From: Paenibacillus xylanexedens
GTDB taxonomy: Bacteria > Bacillota > Bacilli > Paenibacillales > Paenibacillaceae
Length of the DNA: 64,000 bases
Direction of reading: 5' to 3'
NCBI RefSeq assembly: GCF_017874615.1
Contig: NZ_JAGIKV010000005.1
Location: 62,001 to 126,000, forward strand
The stretch's first letter is position 1, and each line of letters starts with the position of its first letter. Positions 8,268 through 16,738 of this stretch are shown in pieces. The notes beneath the pieces are model-generated. The model worked only from the letters and a program-made list of their open reading frames with translations. It ran no database searches and was not told the DNA's origin. The translations under genes and the position numbers were made by a program.

Positions 8268-10322
8268 TTATTGATTGACCAAAATAGCTTTCATTTCCTC
8301 GGTCAGATCCTCTTCTTTCAACATCATATAGATGTTCGGTCCCCTTACCGAGTTAAGCTTAATTTGGTAGACCGTATCCTGATCGGTGTAAAAACCGGTT
8401 CTTTGTCGCAGTAGCAGATCGCTGATTATTTTTTTATTTTTGGTAGCGACCTGTCTGTTACCATCGATATTTACATCCACAAAATTAGGCTCAGGATACA
8501 CCATTCTGTATTTACCTGGATTATCAATCTCCTGTTTAACAAATTGGGCAGAAGCCATATCCTCAGCCGATACCGTAAGTTGATCATAGAGATTGTTCTG
8601 TTTGAGCCATTCCATCAAGCGGCCATAGCTTGCCTTGAACTGATAACTCACACTGTGGCTCGGTCGATCCAGATTTTCTTTGGAAGATGCTTCATCAAGA
8701 TAATCCTGATAGACTTCTATCGAAGCGAACGATTCCCATGAGGATAGCTGGTCCTCATATGTCTGATTGAGTATTTCAGACTTCAAAAGTTCCTTGAATT
8801 CACGAATCAGCTTAGGATCGCTAATGAATACTTTACGCTCCGAGTTGAGACTGGATCGAATACCAATACTGCGAACATCTTCATCCAGTGCATAGGTGTC
8901 ATAAGTCGTTGATTTATAATCTTCCCACTGTTTCACCTCTGCTAATTCCTGCCTGAATTCTTCTTCGGGAATCTGATACCTACGTGTCATCGTTTTCCCA
9001 TTATTGAGTTGGTAGTCGATCAATACATATTCATCGTTGCTTCTGTTCTGACCGCTGTTCTGATTACGTACTCTTTCGAGCAAAGGCAGATCAGAGTGTA
9101 CAATTTTCTGATGCAGTGCAAGCACAGCATCCACATAACCCGGGGTATCTGAATAAAATGGGCTATCATCCAGTTTTACACTTTTATCATTCACATAGAT
9201 GTAATGGTCTCCTCCCAGTCGTACCATTTGTACATTTTCCTTTGAGGGCACATTATTAGCGTAACCGTTCCAATCGGCTACAGGGATATACAAAATTAAT
9301 CCTACCACGATACCATATACTGCAAACCGGGGGAGTAACCTGCTGCTCCAGATGAGCCATGTTTTACGTATAATCATCTCAGCACCAATATAACCAACCA
9401 CACCACCTAGCAGATAACCAAAGATACCCCATACACCTGATCCTTCAGGAGCAATTCTGGTAAAGTAGGCACCTCCTAATAATACCAATGTGAACATGAA
9501 TCCAAAACGGAAGATGGGTTTGACGATCCTGAACGTAATTGCTTGTGTCGCCGACTCTACATGTCTTCTCGCATACAGCACATAACACAACACGAAGAGT
9601 ATACAAGTTATAGCCGCATAAATTCCCAATTCCCCCCATTCTGGAGGATAATAACCCATAGAGCTCATTCGGAAGAGCAGGGATGTTTTTTCCATGTTAA
9701 AGTTACTCGAATTATTGTACGTAAAGCCAAGCAAATAACGTTGTAAATGAAGCTCATAAACTCCCCAAAAGATCACCGGAATTAATATTAGACCAAAAAC
9801 TGTAAGTCCTTGCAGAATAGATTGGCCTATACACATTCCCACGGCAACCGTCAGGGTAAACATAAACAATGAGAAGATGCTCATCGTCACGCCCCACATC
9901 CAGATATCATGACCACTGAAAATATAGGATGGTTGATCGAGCACCGCCCATACCCACCCGGTAATCCCGGTGGTTATCCAGATCGGAAGCAGAATCATGA
10001 CATATCCAGTCAACAGATTCATCGTTAACAGATGTTTACGCTGTAATGGCAGACTGTGGTATAAGTCCGCAGGTGCACCAGTTTGAATATAGCGGAAGAG
10101 TAGCAGAGCTATGGCGACAGGAAAGGTCAGCGCAAATACCAGATGAATTTCATTGGCCTGAAACAGACTGGTGATTTCCAGAGGCACTTCTATATATTGT
10201 GTTCCAATATATAAAGGTAACGAGAACAACAATGTGACGAGAAATAAAATGCCTATCCATCCATGCTGTCTGAAATTTTGGATCAGGATGCCCCGGTTAC
10301 AGAACAATCGGTTGAATATCAT
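8268..10322 (-). CDS. ABC-2-type transporter permease with large C-terminal extracytoplasmic region
   Basis: A 684-residue permease. The first ~370 residues contain about ten hydrophobic segments, including the ABC-2-like 'YHSLPLQRKHLL' loop. The remaining ~310 residues, from about 'DWNGYANNVPSKENVQMVRLGG', are soluble and polar. From memory this resembles the DUF6449-type permeases found beside YtrB-like ATPases; that name is a recollection, not a search. Its start overlaps the ATPase gene by 26 bases, so the two are coupled. The complex is probably an envelope-stress or antibiotic-response exporter, by analogy with the ytr/bcrA-like systems; the substrate is unknown. Confidence 0.8.
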   Translation of the reverse strand: MIFNRLFCNRGILIQNFRQHGWIGILFLVTLLFSLPLYIGTQYIEVPLEITSLFQANEIHLVFALTFPVAIALLLFRYIQTGAPADLYHSLPLQRKHLLTMNLLTGYVMILLPIWITTGITGWVWAVLDQPSYIFSGHDIWMWGVTMSIFSLFMFTLTVAVGMCIGQSILQGLTVFGLILIPVIFWGVYELHLQRYLLGFTYNNSSNFNMEKTSLLFRMSSMGYYPPEWGELGIYAAITCILFVLCYVLYARRHVESATQAITFRIVKPIFRFGFMFTLVLLGGAYFTRIAPEGSGVWGIFGYLLGGVVGYIGAEMIIRKTWLIWSSRLLPRFAVYGIVVGLILYIPVADWNGYANNVPSKENVQMVRLGGDHYIYVNDKSVKLDDSPFYSDTPGYVDAVLALHQKIVHSDLPLLERVRNQNSGQNRSNDEYVLIDYQLNNGKTMTRRYQIPEEEFRQELAEVKQWEDYKSTTYDTYALDEDVRSIGIRSSLNSERKVFISDPKLIREFKELLKSEILNQTYEDQLSSWESFASIEVYQDYLDEASSKENLDRPSHSVSYQFKASYGRLMEWLKQNNLYDQLTVSAEDMASAQFVKQEIDNPGKYRMVYPEPNFVDVNIDGNRQVATKNKKIISDLLLRQRTGFYTDQDTVYQIKLNSVRGPNIYMMLKEEDLTEEMKAILVNQ

Positions 10323-11199
10323 ACCCTGCGTCCTCCATTTCGTAAATAAAGATTTCTTCGAGCGTCAAAGGCAGTACATCCAGCAGATACGGATCATGTA
10401 CACGGAATTGATCCGTTACCTGTTGTCGGTTGCCTTTGACAATGTACAGGGATACACTTCCCCGTTTCTCTTCATGCAAAATATCAATCTGCTCATCCAT
10501 GGCTTTGGCATGGTCCGGGTGGCGGAATGCGACTTGGATTTTATGCGTATCGGCCTTCAGATCATCAAGATCCTTCTCTACAATAATTCGGCCTTTGTGC
10601 ATAATCGCTACATGGTCACACAGATCTTCGATCTCACGTAAATTGTGAGACGAGATAACAATAGTTACTTGACGCTCAGCTGCTTCCTGGAAAAGCAAGT
10701 TTTTGATCTGCTGGCGCATGACCGGGTCAAGGCCGTCAATCGGCTCATCCATCAGCAGCACTTCAGGCATACAGCTAAGTCCCAGCCATACGGCTGCCTG
10801 ACGGCGCATGCCTTTGGACATGCGATGTAACTTGCGTTTCACATCCAGTTTGAACACAGTAGCCAGTTGCTTGAATCGTTCCTCATTCCAGCGCGGATAT
10901 ACCGAACGATAAAATGCAGCCATCTGAGTTATTGAAGATTGCGGGAAAAAGTAGGGTGAATCTGCCATAAAAATTGTGCGGCCTTTGAGATCCATATTTT
11001 CATAAATCTCATTATCTTCGATACGAACAGTCCCGCTGTCCTGACGGTAAATACCAGCCATCATTTTGAGCAGCGATGTCTTGCCTGCCCCGTTGGAACC
11101 GAGCAAACCATAGATCGACCCCTTATGTATGTGCATCGTTACGCCATCCACTGCCTTTTCCTGTTCAAATGCTTTGACGACTTGATTCAGCTCAATCAT
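10297..11199 (-). CDS. ABC transporter ATPase, YtrB/BcrA-like
   Basis: A 300-residue ATP-binding subunit with Walker A GSNGAGKTS near residue 34-42, a degenerate-looking signature (MSKGM in place of LSGGQ) and Walker B 'VLLMDEPIDGLDP' near 147. The signature variation is common in this branch. The ribosome site AAGGAGGAG precedes the ATG at 11199, which lies eight bases inside the upstream GntR gene. It energises the large permease encoded next and is expected to be repressed by the GntR protein. Confidence 0.88.
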   Translation of the reverse strand: MIELNQVVKAFEQEKAVDGVTMHIHKGSIYGLLGSNGAGKTSLLKMMAGIYRQDSGTVRIEDNEIYENMDLKGRTIFMADSPYFFPQSSITQMAAFYRSVYPRWNEERFKQLATVFKLDVKRKLHRMSKGMRRQAAVWLGLSCMPEVLLMDEPIDGLDPVMRQQIKNLLFQEAAERQVTIVISSHNLREIEDLCDHVAIMHKGRIIVEKDLDDLKADTHKIQVAFRHPDHAKAMDEQIDILHEEKRGSVSLYIVKGNRQQVTDQFRVHDPYLLDVLPLTLEEIFIYEMEDAGYDIQPIVL

Positions 11200-11581
11200 G
11201 AGGCTCCTCCTTCTCTATACGGGCCATCGCTTCCTCAAACAAAAGCGTCATATCCGCTTTGGTCAAACCGGAATACGAAGCCTCTGCAATCAACTTCACC
11301 AGAGACTCTCTGATCTCATCTCTCATGGCTTCATTCGGATGTTCCACTGACGATGATACGAAGCTCCCTTTTCCCTGCAAAGAATAAATGTAACCTTCAC
11401 GTTCAAGCTCACGATACGCTTTCTGAATCGTATTTGGATTCACGGTCAGCTGCGTGGATAATGCACGAACGGAAGGAAGCTGCTCGTCGGGCTTTAGAAT
11501 ACCGTATACGATCATTTCTTTGACTTTGTCCACTAGTTGCTCGTAGATCGCCTTACGGCTGCGTACATCTAATTCGAACAT
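11192..11581 (-). CDS. GntR-family repressor, YtrA subfamily
   Basis: A 129-residue regulator. The winged-helix part spans about residues 8-75 with the GntR helix-turn-helix core 'LPSVRALSTQLTVNPNTIQKAYRELEREGYI', and the short carboxyl extension (about 50 residues) is the YtrA type rather than the large effector domain of FadR/HutC. It is the first gene of the three-gene operon and overlaps the ATPase by eight bases. An inverted repeat with YtrA-like geometry lies upstream at 11720-11750, suggesting autoregulation. Confidence 0.88.
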   Translation of the reverse strand: MFELDVRSRKAIYEQLVDKVKEMIVYGILKPDEQLPSVRALSTQLTVNPNTIQKAYRELEREGYIYSLQGKGSFVSSSVEHPNEAMRDEIRESLVKLIAEASYSGLTKADMTLLFEEAMARIEKEEPHD

Positions 11582-11719
11582 CCCGCACCTCCTTTCTGTA
11601 AATGTGTGAAATAACCCATGGGTTTTAAATGACTGTATCTGAGGTGTATGTGTAGTTATCTAAGTGTAAAAAGGTATTACCTAAGCTGTACAGCTGTACG
11701 TATTCAACTCTTAGGTGTA

Positions 11720-11750
11720 TTAACTGTACTACTATTATTAATACAGTTAA
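11720..11750 (-). promoter_or_regulatory. Inverted repeat, probable YtrA-type operator
   Basis: TTAACTGTA-N13-TACAGTTAA, a perfect 9-bp inverted repeat about 140 bases upstream of the GntR gene. The known B. subtilis YtrA operator, as I recall it, is a six-base inverted repeat with the same 13-bp spacing (AGTGTA/TACACT). Here the inner hexamers are ACTGTA/TACAGT. The GntR assignment of this site is inference from spacing and position. Confidence 0.6.
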
Positions 11751-12128
11751 AACGAATTGTCAACCGTTGACTTTGACTTCTTGTTTTATTGAGAGTACGT
11801 TAATAAAGATAGGTTATATGGTTTAAATGACATATATAATTTGGGAAGCAGGTCCATTCCGGCTTAGGACGGGGCACGATCAGGGTGGCGTTCACATGAA
11901 GTGAAGCAAAACGACTATCTGAAGCGATGTGGCTAGATGTGGCTACTCGAAGTGATACGGCTACCCGCAACCTTTGCTTGATTGCTTTTGACAGAATTAC
12001 ATGCAAAGGTTGTTCAGGTCTTTCCCCTTCCGTTATGATGGAGATGAAATATTGTTCAATAATCACTATATCTTTGTTACTTTTTGTGCGCGTTTAACCT
12101 GATTGATTGTTAGGTCTGTTATGCGTTA

Positions 12129-12165
12129 GTTGTGTTGTGTTGTGTTGTGTTGTGTTGTGTTGTCT
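12129..12165 (+). repeat. Short tandem repeat (TGTGT/GTGTT)n
   Basis: About seven copies of a five-base unit, GTTGT, in a row. A simple-sequence tract of this kind can vary in length by slippage. It lies in non-coding DNA. Confidence 0.85.
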
Positions 12166-12455
12166 CGCGTTATAGATCTATTGTCTGCACAAACGGTAGG
12201 CCGTACAGTAGCAGCTAAATTAGAGTTAGCGAGACTTTGTATTTGCTTTAAATTCGGGTTTGCACAAATAAGCTACTATGCAGTGGTCGAGTGTAGACTG
12301 GGCCCGTTATTCATTTGGCTTGTTGGTCTAAAATTCTAAGGCTATATATGATTCGCGTTGGATGGGTCGGGCAGACTCCAGCCTTTTTAATCGTTTATCT
12401 GTTCGTTTGGAGGGCCAACTCGTGCTGTCCGCACTGAGCATACATATTGTAGATA

Positions 12456-12619
12456 TGTCTTTCAAAGGGTGGACACGGACATGAGAAAGCACTTCGGAAT
12501 TGATATTCTACATATAGATCATTTTTAATTTTATATCCAAAAACATCTATATGTAGTGTTTCATATTCCTGGATGGATATAGTATCTTTTTAGAAAAAGT
12601 GTCCACTCTTTGAAAGACA
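12456..12619. mobile_element. MITE-like palindromic element, no coding capacity
   Basis: A 164-bp element with 21-bp terminal inverted repeats (12456-12476 and 12599-12619) that differ at one position; the left one runs TGTCTTTCAAAGGGTGGACAC. Inside, a second perfect inverted repeat, CTACATATAGAT (12508-12519) and ATCTATATGTAG (12545-12556), makes the whole unit a long imperfect hairpin. The interior is AT-rich and codes for nothing. This is the layout of a miniature inverted-repeat element mobilised in trans, but no target-site duplication was clearly identified. Confidence 0.55.
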
Positions 12620-12811
12620 AAATGAAGATAAATGTCCTTTTGTAGTGGACAAATATATCCCCGAATTCCATTTATATAAGCTGAACTATACATTTACAAG
12701 GAAATATAAAAGTCAGTAATAACCCTAAGAAGTGTAACTAGAAGCTTGCTGTAAGAAAGATACTATGGAAGCATATGTTACACTGCTAATACCTCACAAG
12801 GAGAATCCGAG

Positions 12812-13717
12812 ATGAATGAACATAGACAGGATGAAGATCAGAATAATAAACCAAACGCATCATTCGAAAATAGTGGACACCACGGGGATTTAACTGGGGA
12901 AATAAACACTTCAGATACTAGTCCGGTACAAGCAAATTTATCACAACGTGTGTTAATTGTAACCGCGGTTGATGCGGAAAAAGATGCGGTCCTCCGTGGT
13001 TTGGGAGACATGGCCGCGGAACGATTTGACGTCATCGCTGCGGGCGTTGGCCCAGCCTCGGCCGCAGCAGGAACAGCCGCTACATTGGCATATGCCGTAG
13101 CGGCTGCGAGCACTAGGGCGTTGGCGCAGGGTTCCACTGCGCCAAGCCCATCCGATGTGGCACAGGCATCTGCCACATCTTCAAGGCCGGGGCCCCTTGC
13201 CGGGACCGGTAGTTCACCAGCCTACATGCTGGTGATCAGTGCCGGCATCGGCGGCGGGTTCCCCGGCCGGGCAGACGTCGGCTCCCTCGTGGTAGCCGAC
13301 GCCATGGTTGCTGCCGATCTGGGCTCGCAGACGCCAGACGGCTTCCTTAGTGTGGACGAGCTCGGATTCGGCTCGTCCATTGTGGCGGCGGACGCAGAGC
13401 TTGCCGCTCGCCTGCGCCATGAACTGCAGCGGGCTGGGCTCGCTGTCAGCGGAGGCACTGCGGTCACCGTGTCCACGGCGACCGGAACAGCGGAGACGGC
13501 CGCGGAGCTATTGCGCCGTGTGCCCGATGCCGCCGCCGAAGGTATGGAAGGCTTCGGCGTGGCAACAGCTGCCCAGCAGTTCGGCGTGCCAGCACTCGAA
13601 CTGCGGGCCATATCCAACGCGGTCGGTCCACGCGACCGCGACGCTTGGCGCATCAAGGATGCCCTCGATGCGCTACAGGCTGCAAGTTCCATTTTACGGG
13701 AGGTTATTACATCATGA
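12812..13717 (+). CDS. mqnB: Futalosine hydrolase
   Basis: A 301-residue nucleosidase of the purine-nucleoside-phosphorylase/MTAN fold that removes a base from futalosine in the futalosine route to menaquinone. The core runs from 'RVLIVTAVDAEKDAVLRGLG' (from about residue 46) through 'ISAGIGGGFPG', 'LVVADAMVAADLG' and the late 'AEGMEGFGVATAAQQF', which holds the substrate-contacting MEG(F) motif. Unusual are a ~44-residue polar amino end and an Ala/Ser/Pro-rich insertion near residues 95-130. The ribosome site AAGGAG precedes the ATG. It overlaps mqnD by four bases. The GC content rises sharply after the first ~170 bases. Confidence 0.88.
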   Translation: MNEHRQDEDQNNKPNASFENSGHHGDLTGEINTSDTSPVQANLSQRVLIVTAVDAEKDAVLRGLGDMAAERFDVIAAGVGPASAAAGTAATLAYAVAAASTRALAQGSTAPSPSDVAQASATSSRPGPLAGTGSSPAYMLVISAGIGGGFPGRADVGSLVVADAMVAADLGSQTPDGFLSVDELGFGSSIVAADAELAARLRHELQRAGLAVSGGTAVTVSTATGTAETAAELLRRVPDAAAEGMEGFGVATAAQQFGVPALELRAISNAVGPRDRDAWRIKDALDALQAASSILREVITS

Positions 13718-14556
13718 AAATTGCATTTTCCCCTTGTCCAAATGATACATTTATCTTTCACGCGTGGGTACACGGTTTGATCCCGGGTGCACCTGAGCTG
13801 GATGTCCGTTATGCTGATATTGATATTACCAATGGTCTGGCCGCAAATCCAGATGGACCCGACACACCTGAAGTGATGAAAATATCTTATGCAGCACTGC
13901 CATACGTGTTGTCTGACTATGCTCTGCTTCCTGCTGGAGGCGCACTTGGCAGAGGATGTGGTCCTTTGGTTCTGACCGCAAACGGCACGACCGATCCAGC
14001 ATATCTGTCTGGACGACGGGTCGCTGTACCAAGCGAGCGCTCGACAGCATATATGTTATTCCGTCTGTGGGCAGCGCAAAATGTTCCTGGCGGTGTAGGC
14101 GAGATTGTTGTTATGCCATTCGACCAGATCATGCCTGCTGTTCGTGACGGCAAAATCGATGCCGGACTTGTCATCCATGAAGCACGCTTCACGTACCAGA
14201 ACTATGATCTCAAACTAATGACAGATCTCGGGAACTGGTGGGAAAGCGACACAGGCCTTCCGATCCCGCTTGGAGCGATCATCGCACGTCGCAACATGGA
14301 CGCTCATGCCCTCGCTGGATGGGCACGCGCCTCCGTTGAATATGCATGGGCGCACCCGGATGAGTCGAGAGCATACGTTATGGAACATGCCCAAGAAATG
14401 GACCCTGACGTAGCTGCACAGCATATCGGCCTGTACGTTAATGAGTTCAGCGCCAACCTGGGCGATGATGGTTACGGTGCAATCACTGCACTGCTTGGTC
14501 GTGCCATGAAAGAAGGACTCGTTCCCGAGTTCGACCTTGATCTGTTGCGGATATAA
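13714..14556 (+). CDS. mqnD: 1,4-dihydroxy-6-naphthoate synthase
   Basis: A 280-residue enzyme that converts cyclic dehypoxanthine futalosine to 1,4-dihydroxy-6-naphthoate, a late step of the futalosine pathway to menaquinone. It has the MqnA/MqnD periplasmic-binding-protein-like fold: 'FSPCPNDTFIFHAWVHG' at the amino end, 'GRGCGPLVLT' and 'GRRVAVPSERSTAYMLFRLW' in the middle, and 'DAGLVIHEARFTYQ' with the conserved HE. The ATG at 13714 sits in an ATGA overlap with the mqnB stop and has GGGAGG ten bases upstream, so a longer in-frame start at 13645 is rejected. Other mqn genes are not in the window. Confidence 0.93.
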   Translation: MKIAFSPCPNDTFIFHAWVHGLIPGAPELDVRYADIDITNGLAANPDGPDTPEVMKISYAALPYVLSDYALLPAGGALGRGCGPLVLTANGTTDPAYLSGRRVAVPSERSTAYMLFRLWAAQNVPGGVGEIVVMPFDQIMPAVRDGKIDAGLVIHEARFTYQNYDLKLMTDLGNWWESDTGLPIPLGAIIARRNMDAHALAGWARASVEYAWAHPDESRAYVMEHAQEMDPDVAAQHIGLYVNEFSANLGDDGYGAITALLGRAMKEGLVPEFDLDLLRI

Positions 14557-14579
14557 CATCTATATCTCTTCGCTCTATA

Positions 14580-15460
14580 TCTAAAGAACACAGCGCATCT
14601 TATTTAGCCGAATAACGTGGTATGAGAATTCTAAAGAATCTCAGACACCGTATTCGGCTAGAATTCGTTCATATCGTCAACAAACTCGCCTAATTCCACA
14701 CAATAACGCTTCTACGATTCGTTAGAAATTGGTATGTGCAGATTTTCCTAGAATAGCGTGTGCTCGGTTCGTTAGAGTCCGTTCCAAGGCGTTCTGAGGA
14801 GCAAGCTTTGTAGAAGCCTATTCGGGGATTCGAAATTTAAGTGGTTTGTAAAAGTAGACTTAGGGTGCTACAAATTCGCAGTTTTTTTCTCTTACGAACC
14901 CAGCGCACCTTATTTAGCCGAATATCATGCTACGAAAATTCTAACGAATCCCAGACACTCTATTTAGCTAAAAAGCGGCCATATCACCAACAAACTCGCT
15001 TCATTCCACACAATAACGATCCTACGATTCGTTAGAAATTGGTATGTGCAGATTTTCGGCGAATAGCGTGTGCTTGGTTCGTTAGAGTCCGTTCCAAGGC
15101 GTTCTGAGGAGCAAGCTTCGTAGAAGCCTATTCGGGGGATTCGAAATTTATATGGTTTGTAAAAGTAGACTTAGGGTGCTACAAATTTCGCAGGTTTTCC
15201 TCTTACGAACCCAACACACCTTATTTAGCCGAAAATCATGCTTCGAAAATTCTAACGAATCCCAAACACTTTATTCAGCTAGAAATCGGTCATATCGCCA
15301 ACAAACTCGCTTCATTCCACACAATAACGCTTCTACGATTCGTTAGAAATTGGTGTGTGCGGATTTTCGGCGAATAGCGTGTGCTCGGTTCGTTAGAGTC
15401 CGTTCCAAGGCGTTCTGATGAGCAAGCTTTGTAGAAGTCTATTCGGGGTTTTCGTGGATA
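14580..15460. repeat. Three tandem copies of a ~311-bp intergenic repeat
   Basis: Copy 1 (about 14580-14838) lacks the first ~50 bases; copies 2 (about 14839-15149) and 3 (about 15150-15460) are nearly full and offset by 311 bases. Shared landmarks are 'TTATTTAGCCGAA', 'ACGATTCGTTAGAAATTGGT', 'GTTCGTTAGAGTCCGTTCC' and 'GCGTTCTGA'. Copies 2-3 are bracketed by a perfect 12-bp inverted pair, AAGTGGTTTGTA (14839-14850) and TACAAACCACTT (15459-15470). No protein is encoded. Confidence 0.85.
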
Positions 15461-15641
15461 CAAACCACTTAGCTAGCCAGGGTGATGGTGGTGTCCTTGC
15501 GTCTTGTTTCTTAAGAGCTTAGTTACTTAGGGGTAGTAAAGGTCGCATCCAGGAGGGCAACGAATCGGAGTCTGTCCTTTGACTGCCCCGTACCTGTTTT
15601 GCTGAATTCCTACCTTCCAGCAACAGTTATATAAGCCTTAC

Positions 15642-15719
15642 CGGGTTTCGGGTTTCGGGTTTCGGGTTTCGGGTTTCGGGTTTGCGATTTGCGGTTTGCG
15701 GTTTGCGGTTTGCGGTTTT
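15642..15719 (+). repeat. Heptamer tandem array, (GGGTTTC)n then (GCGGTTT)n
   Basis: About six copies of CGGGTTT are followed, after a short transition, by about five copies of GCGGTTT in the same seven-base phase. The switch of unit midway suggests slippage expansion from one ancestral heptamer. Confidence 0.88.
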
Positions 15720-15823
15720 AGAGTCTATTTTTTACCTAGGCAAAAAACTTTCATCAAGATACTTGCTGCAAACTAGTGACCTCACTAACCATGTTGGACT
15801 ACACTACCCATGACACGAAATAG

Positions 15824-15874
15824 AAAGAGCTGTCCCCTAACGTCAGACTTAAGACGATGGGATAGCTCTTTTTT
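15824..15874 (+). terminator. Hairpin terminator
   Basis: AAGAGCTGTCCC pairs with GGGATAGCTCTT (one G-U pair), followed by TTTT on the plus strand. No plus-strand gene ends close by, so it may stop long transcripts from mqnBD or belong to the repeat region. It also lies beyond the 3' end of pcp on the other strand. Confidence 0.6.
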
Positions 15875-16093
15875 CACTCTATGTTCAACTTCATATCTAT
15901 ACTCATATCTATCACTCTGCTCAACCCAAGATCGAAGCAGACAAAAACCATGCAACTCCACGCTCTCCACGTCATCTTGAACCCTACTGTAACCCTTCCC
16001 AACCCAATGCTCTCCCTCTCACAACGGTGGTCTACGAATTCAACCGTCGCCTACGATCTGCTGCAACCGCAGCCGAACGATCGCAACCATCTC

Positions 16094-16717
16094 CTACGAA
16101 TCAGCCACAACCGTGCGGATCATGATTCGCAGAGCATCCAGCATCATGGGAATAGGCAGCGAAGGGACGGAAGGCTGCAACACCGCCATCTCTGTGGAGG
16201 CTGGAAAGTGTACAAATCCGGCACGGATCGGAAGCTGCCCTATACGAATATAATCCAGTACCCGGTACATCGTGTTGTTGCAGATATATGTACCTGCTGT
16301 ATTGGACACGGCAGCGGAGATACCTGCTGCGGACATGTCATCCACCATGGCACGTATGGGCAAAGTGGAAAATAGGCCGTCTGGGCTGCCGTCTACAATT
16401 GGCTCGTCCACAGGACGTTGTCCTTGGTTATCCGCGTAGGAGCCTGGCGGAATGTCTTTGACATTCACGGCGATCCGCTCCGGTGTGATGCATGTTCTGC
16501 CCTTGGCCAGCCCACAGGCGATGACGACATCTGGCCGATAGGCTTCCATCTCTGCGATTAGCAGGTCTGCACATTCATCAAAGTGCACGGGCAACAGTAC
16601 TGTTTTTAGCTCAGCACCCTCGATCACTTCGTTTGCAAGAGCCTCCATTAACGCCCCCGTCGGATTCACTGCATCCCCGCCAAAAGGTTCAAACCCGGAT
16701 ATCAGAATCTTCACCAT
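16094..16717 (-). CDS. pcp: Pyrrolidone-carboxylate peptidase (pyroglutamyl-peptidase I)
   Basis: A 207-residue cytosolic cysteine peptidase (family C15) that removes amino-terminal pyroglutamate from peptides. The amino end 'KILISGFEPFGG' is diagnostic. The catalytic Glu lies in 'TPERIAVN' near residue 81, Cys in 'NTAGTYICN' near 143, and His in 'FVHFPAS' near 166. The length equals the family norm. The ATG at 16717 has AGGAG ten bases upstream; a GTG one codon earlier is also possible. It follows the oxidoreductase gene by about 20 bases and is probably cotranscribed with it. Confidence 0.93.
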   Translation of the reverse strand: MVKILISGFEPFGGDAVNPTGALMEALANEVIEGAELKTVLLPVHFDECADLLIAEMEAYRPDVVIACGLAKGRTCITPERIAVNVKDIPPGSYADNQGQRPVDEPIVDGSPDGLFSTLPIRAMVDDMSAAGISAAVSNTAGTYICNNTMYRVLDYIRIGQLPIRAGFVHFPASTEMAVLQPSVPSLPIPMMLDALRIMIRTVVADS

Positions 16718-16738
16718 CACACGTCAGCTCCTGTCTAT

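Larger units (their letters stand above)
11751..12811. other. Gene-free stretch upstream of mqnB
   Basis: No convincing coding region on either strand; the open frames here are short, low-complexity and lack ribosome sites. It contains a GTGTT simple repeat at about 12129-12165 and a MITE-like palindromic element at 12456-12619, both listed separately. The mqnB promoter must lie in the last ~150 bases but no strong -35/-10 pair stood out. Confidence 0.6.
14557..16093. other. Gene-free, repeat-rich stretch
   Basis: About 1.5 kb without a supportable gene. It holds three tandem ~311-bp repeats, a heptamer array and one hairpin terminator, listed separately. Open frames of 61-64 codons at the same place in successive repeat copies are shadows of the repeat and lack ribosome sites. 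Confidence 0.7.

Noticed and set aside
11800..12066. Minus-strand frame of 88 codons
   Set aside because: Biased composition, no ribosome site and no recognisable motif.
12130..12339. Plus-strand frame of 69 codons beginning MCCVVLCCVV
   Set aside because: It is produced by the simple tandem repeat and has no ribosome site.
13645..13713. Longer start for mqnD giving 23 extra residues
   Set aside because: The ATG at 13714 has a good ribosome site and a four-base overlap with mqnB; the extension overlaps coding DNA of mqnB in another frame.
14841..15346. Two 64-codon frames starting MVCKSRLRVLQI in successive repeat copies
   Set aside because: They are similar only because the DNA is repeated; no ribosome site, and the third copy does not keep the frame.
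15881..16375. Plus-strand frame of 164 codons overlapping pcp
   Set aside because: It runs antisense to the well-supported pcp gene and has a His/Ser/Asn-rich shadow composition.
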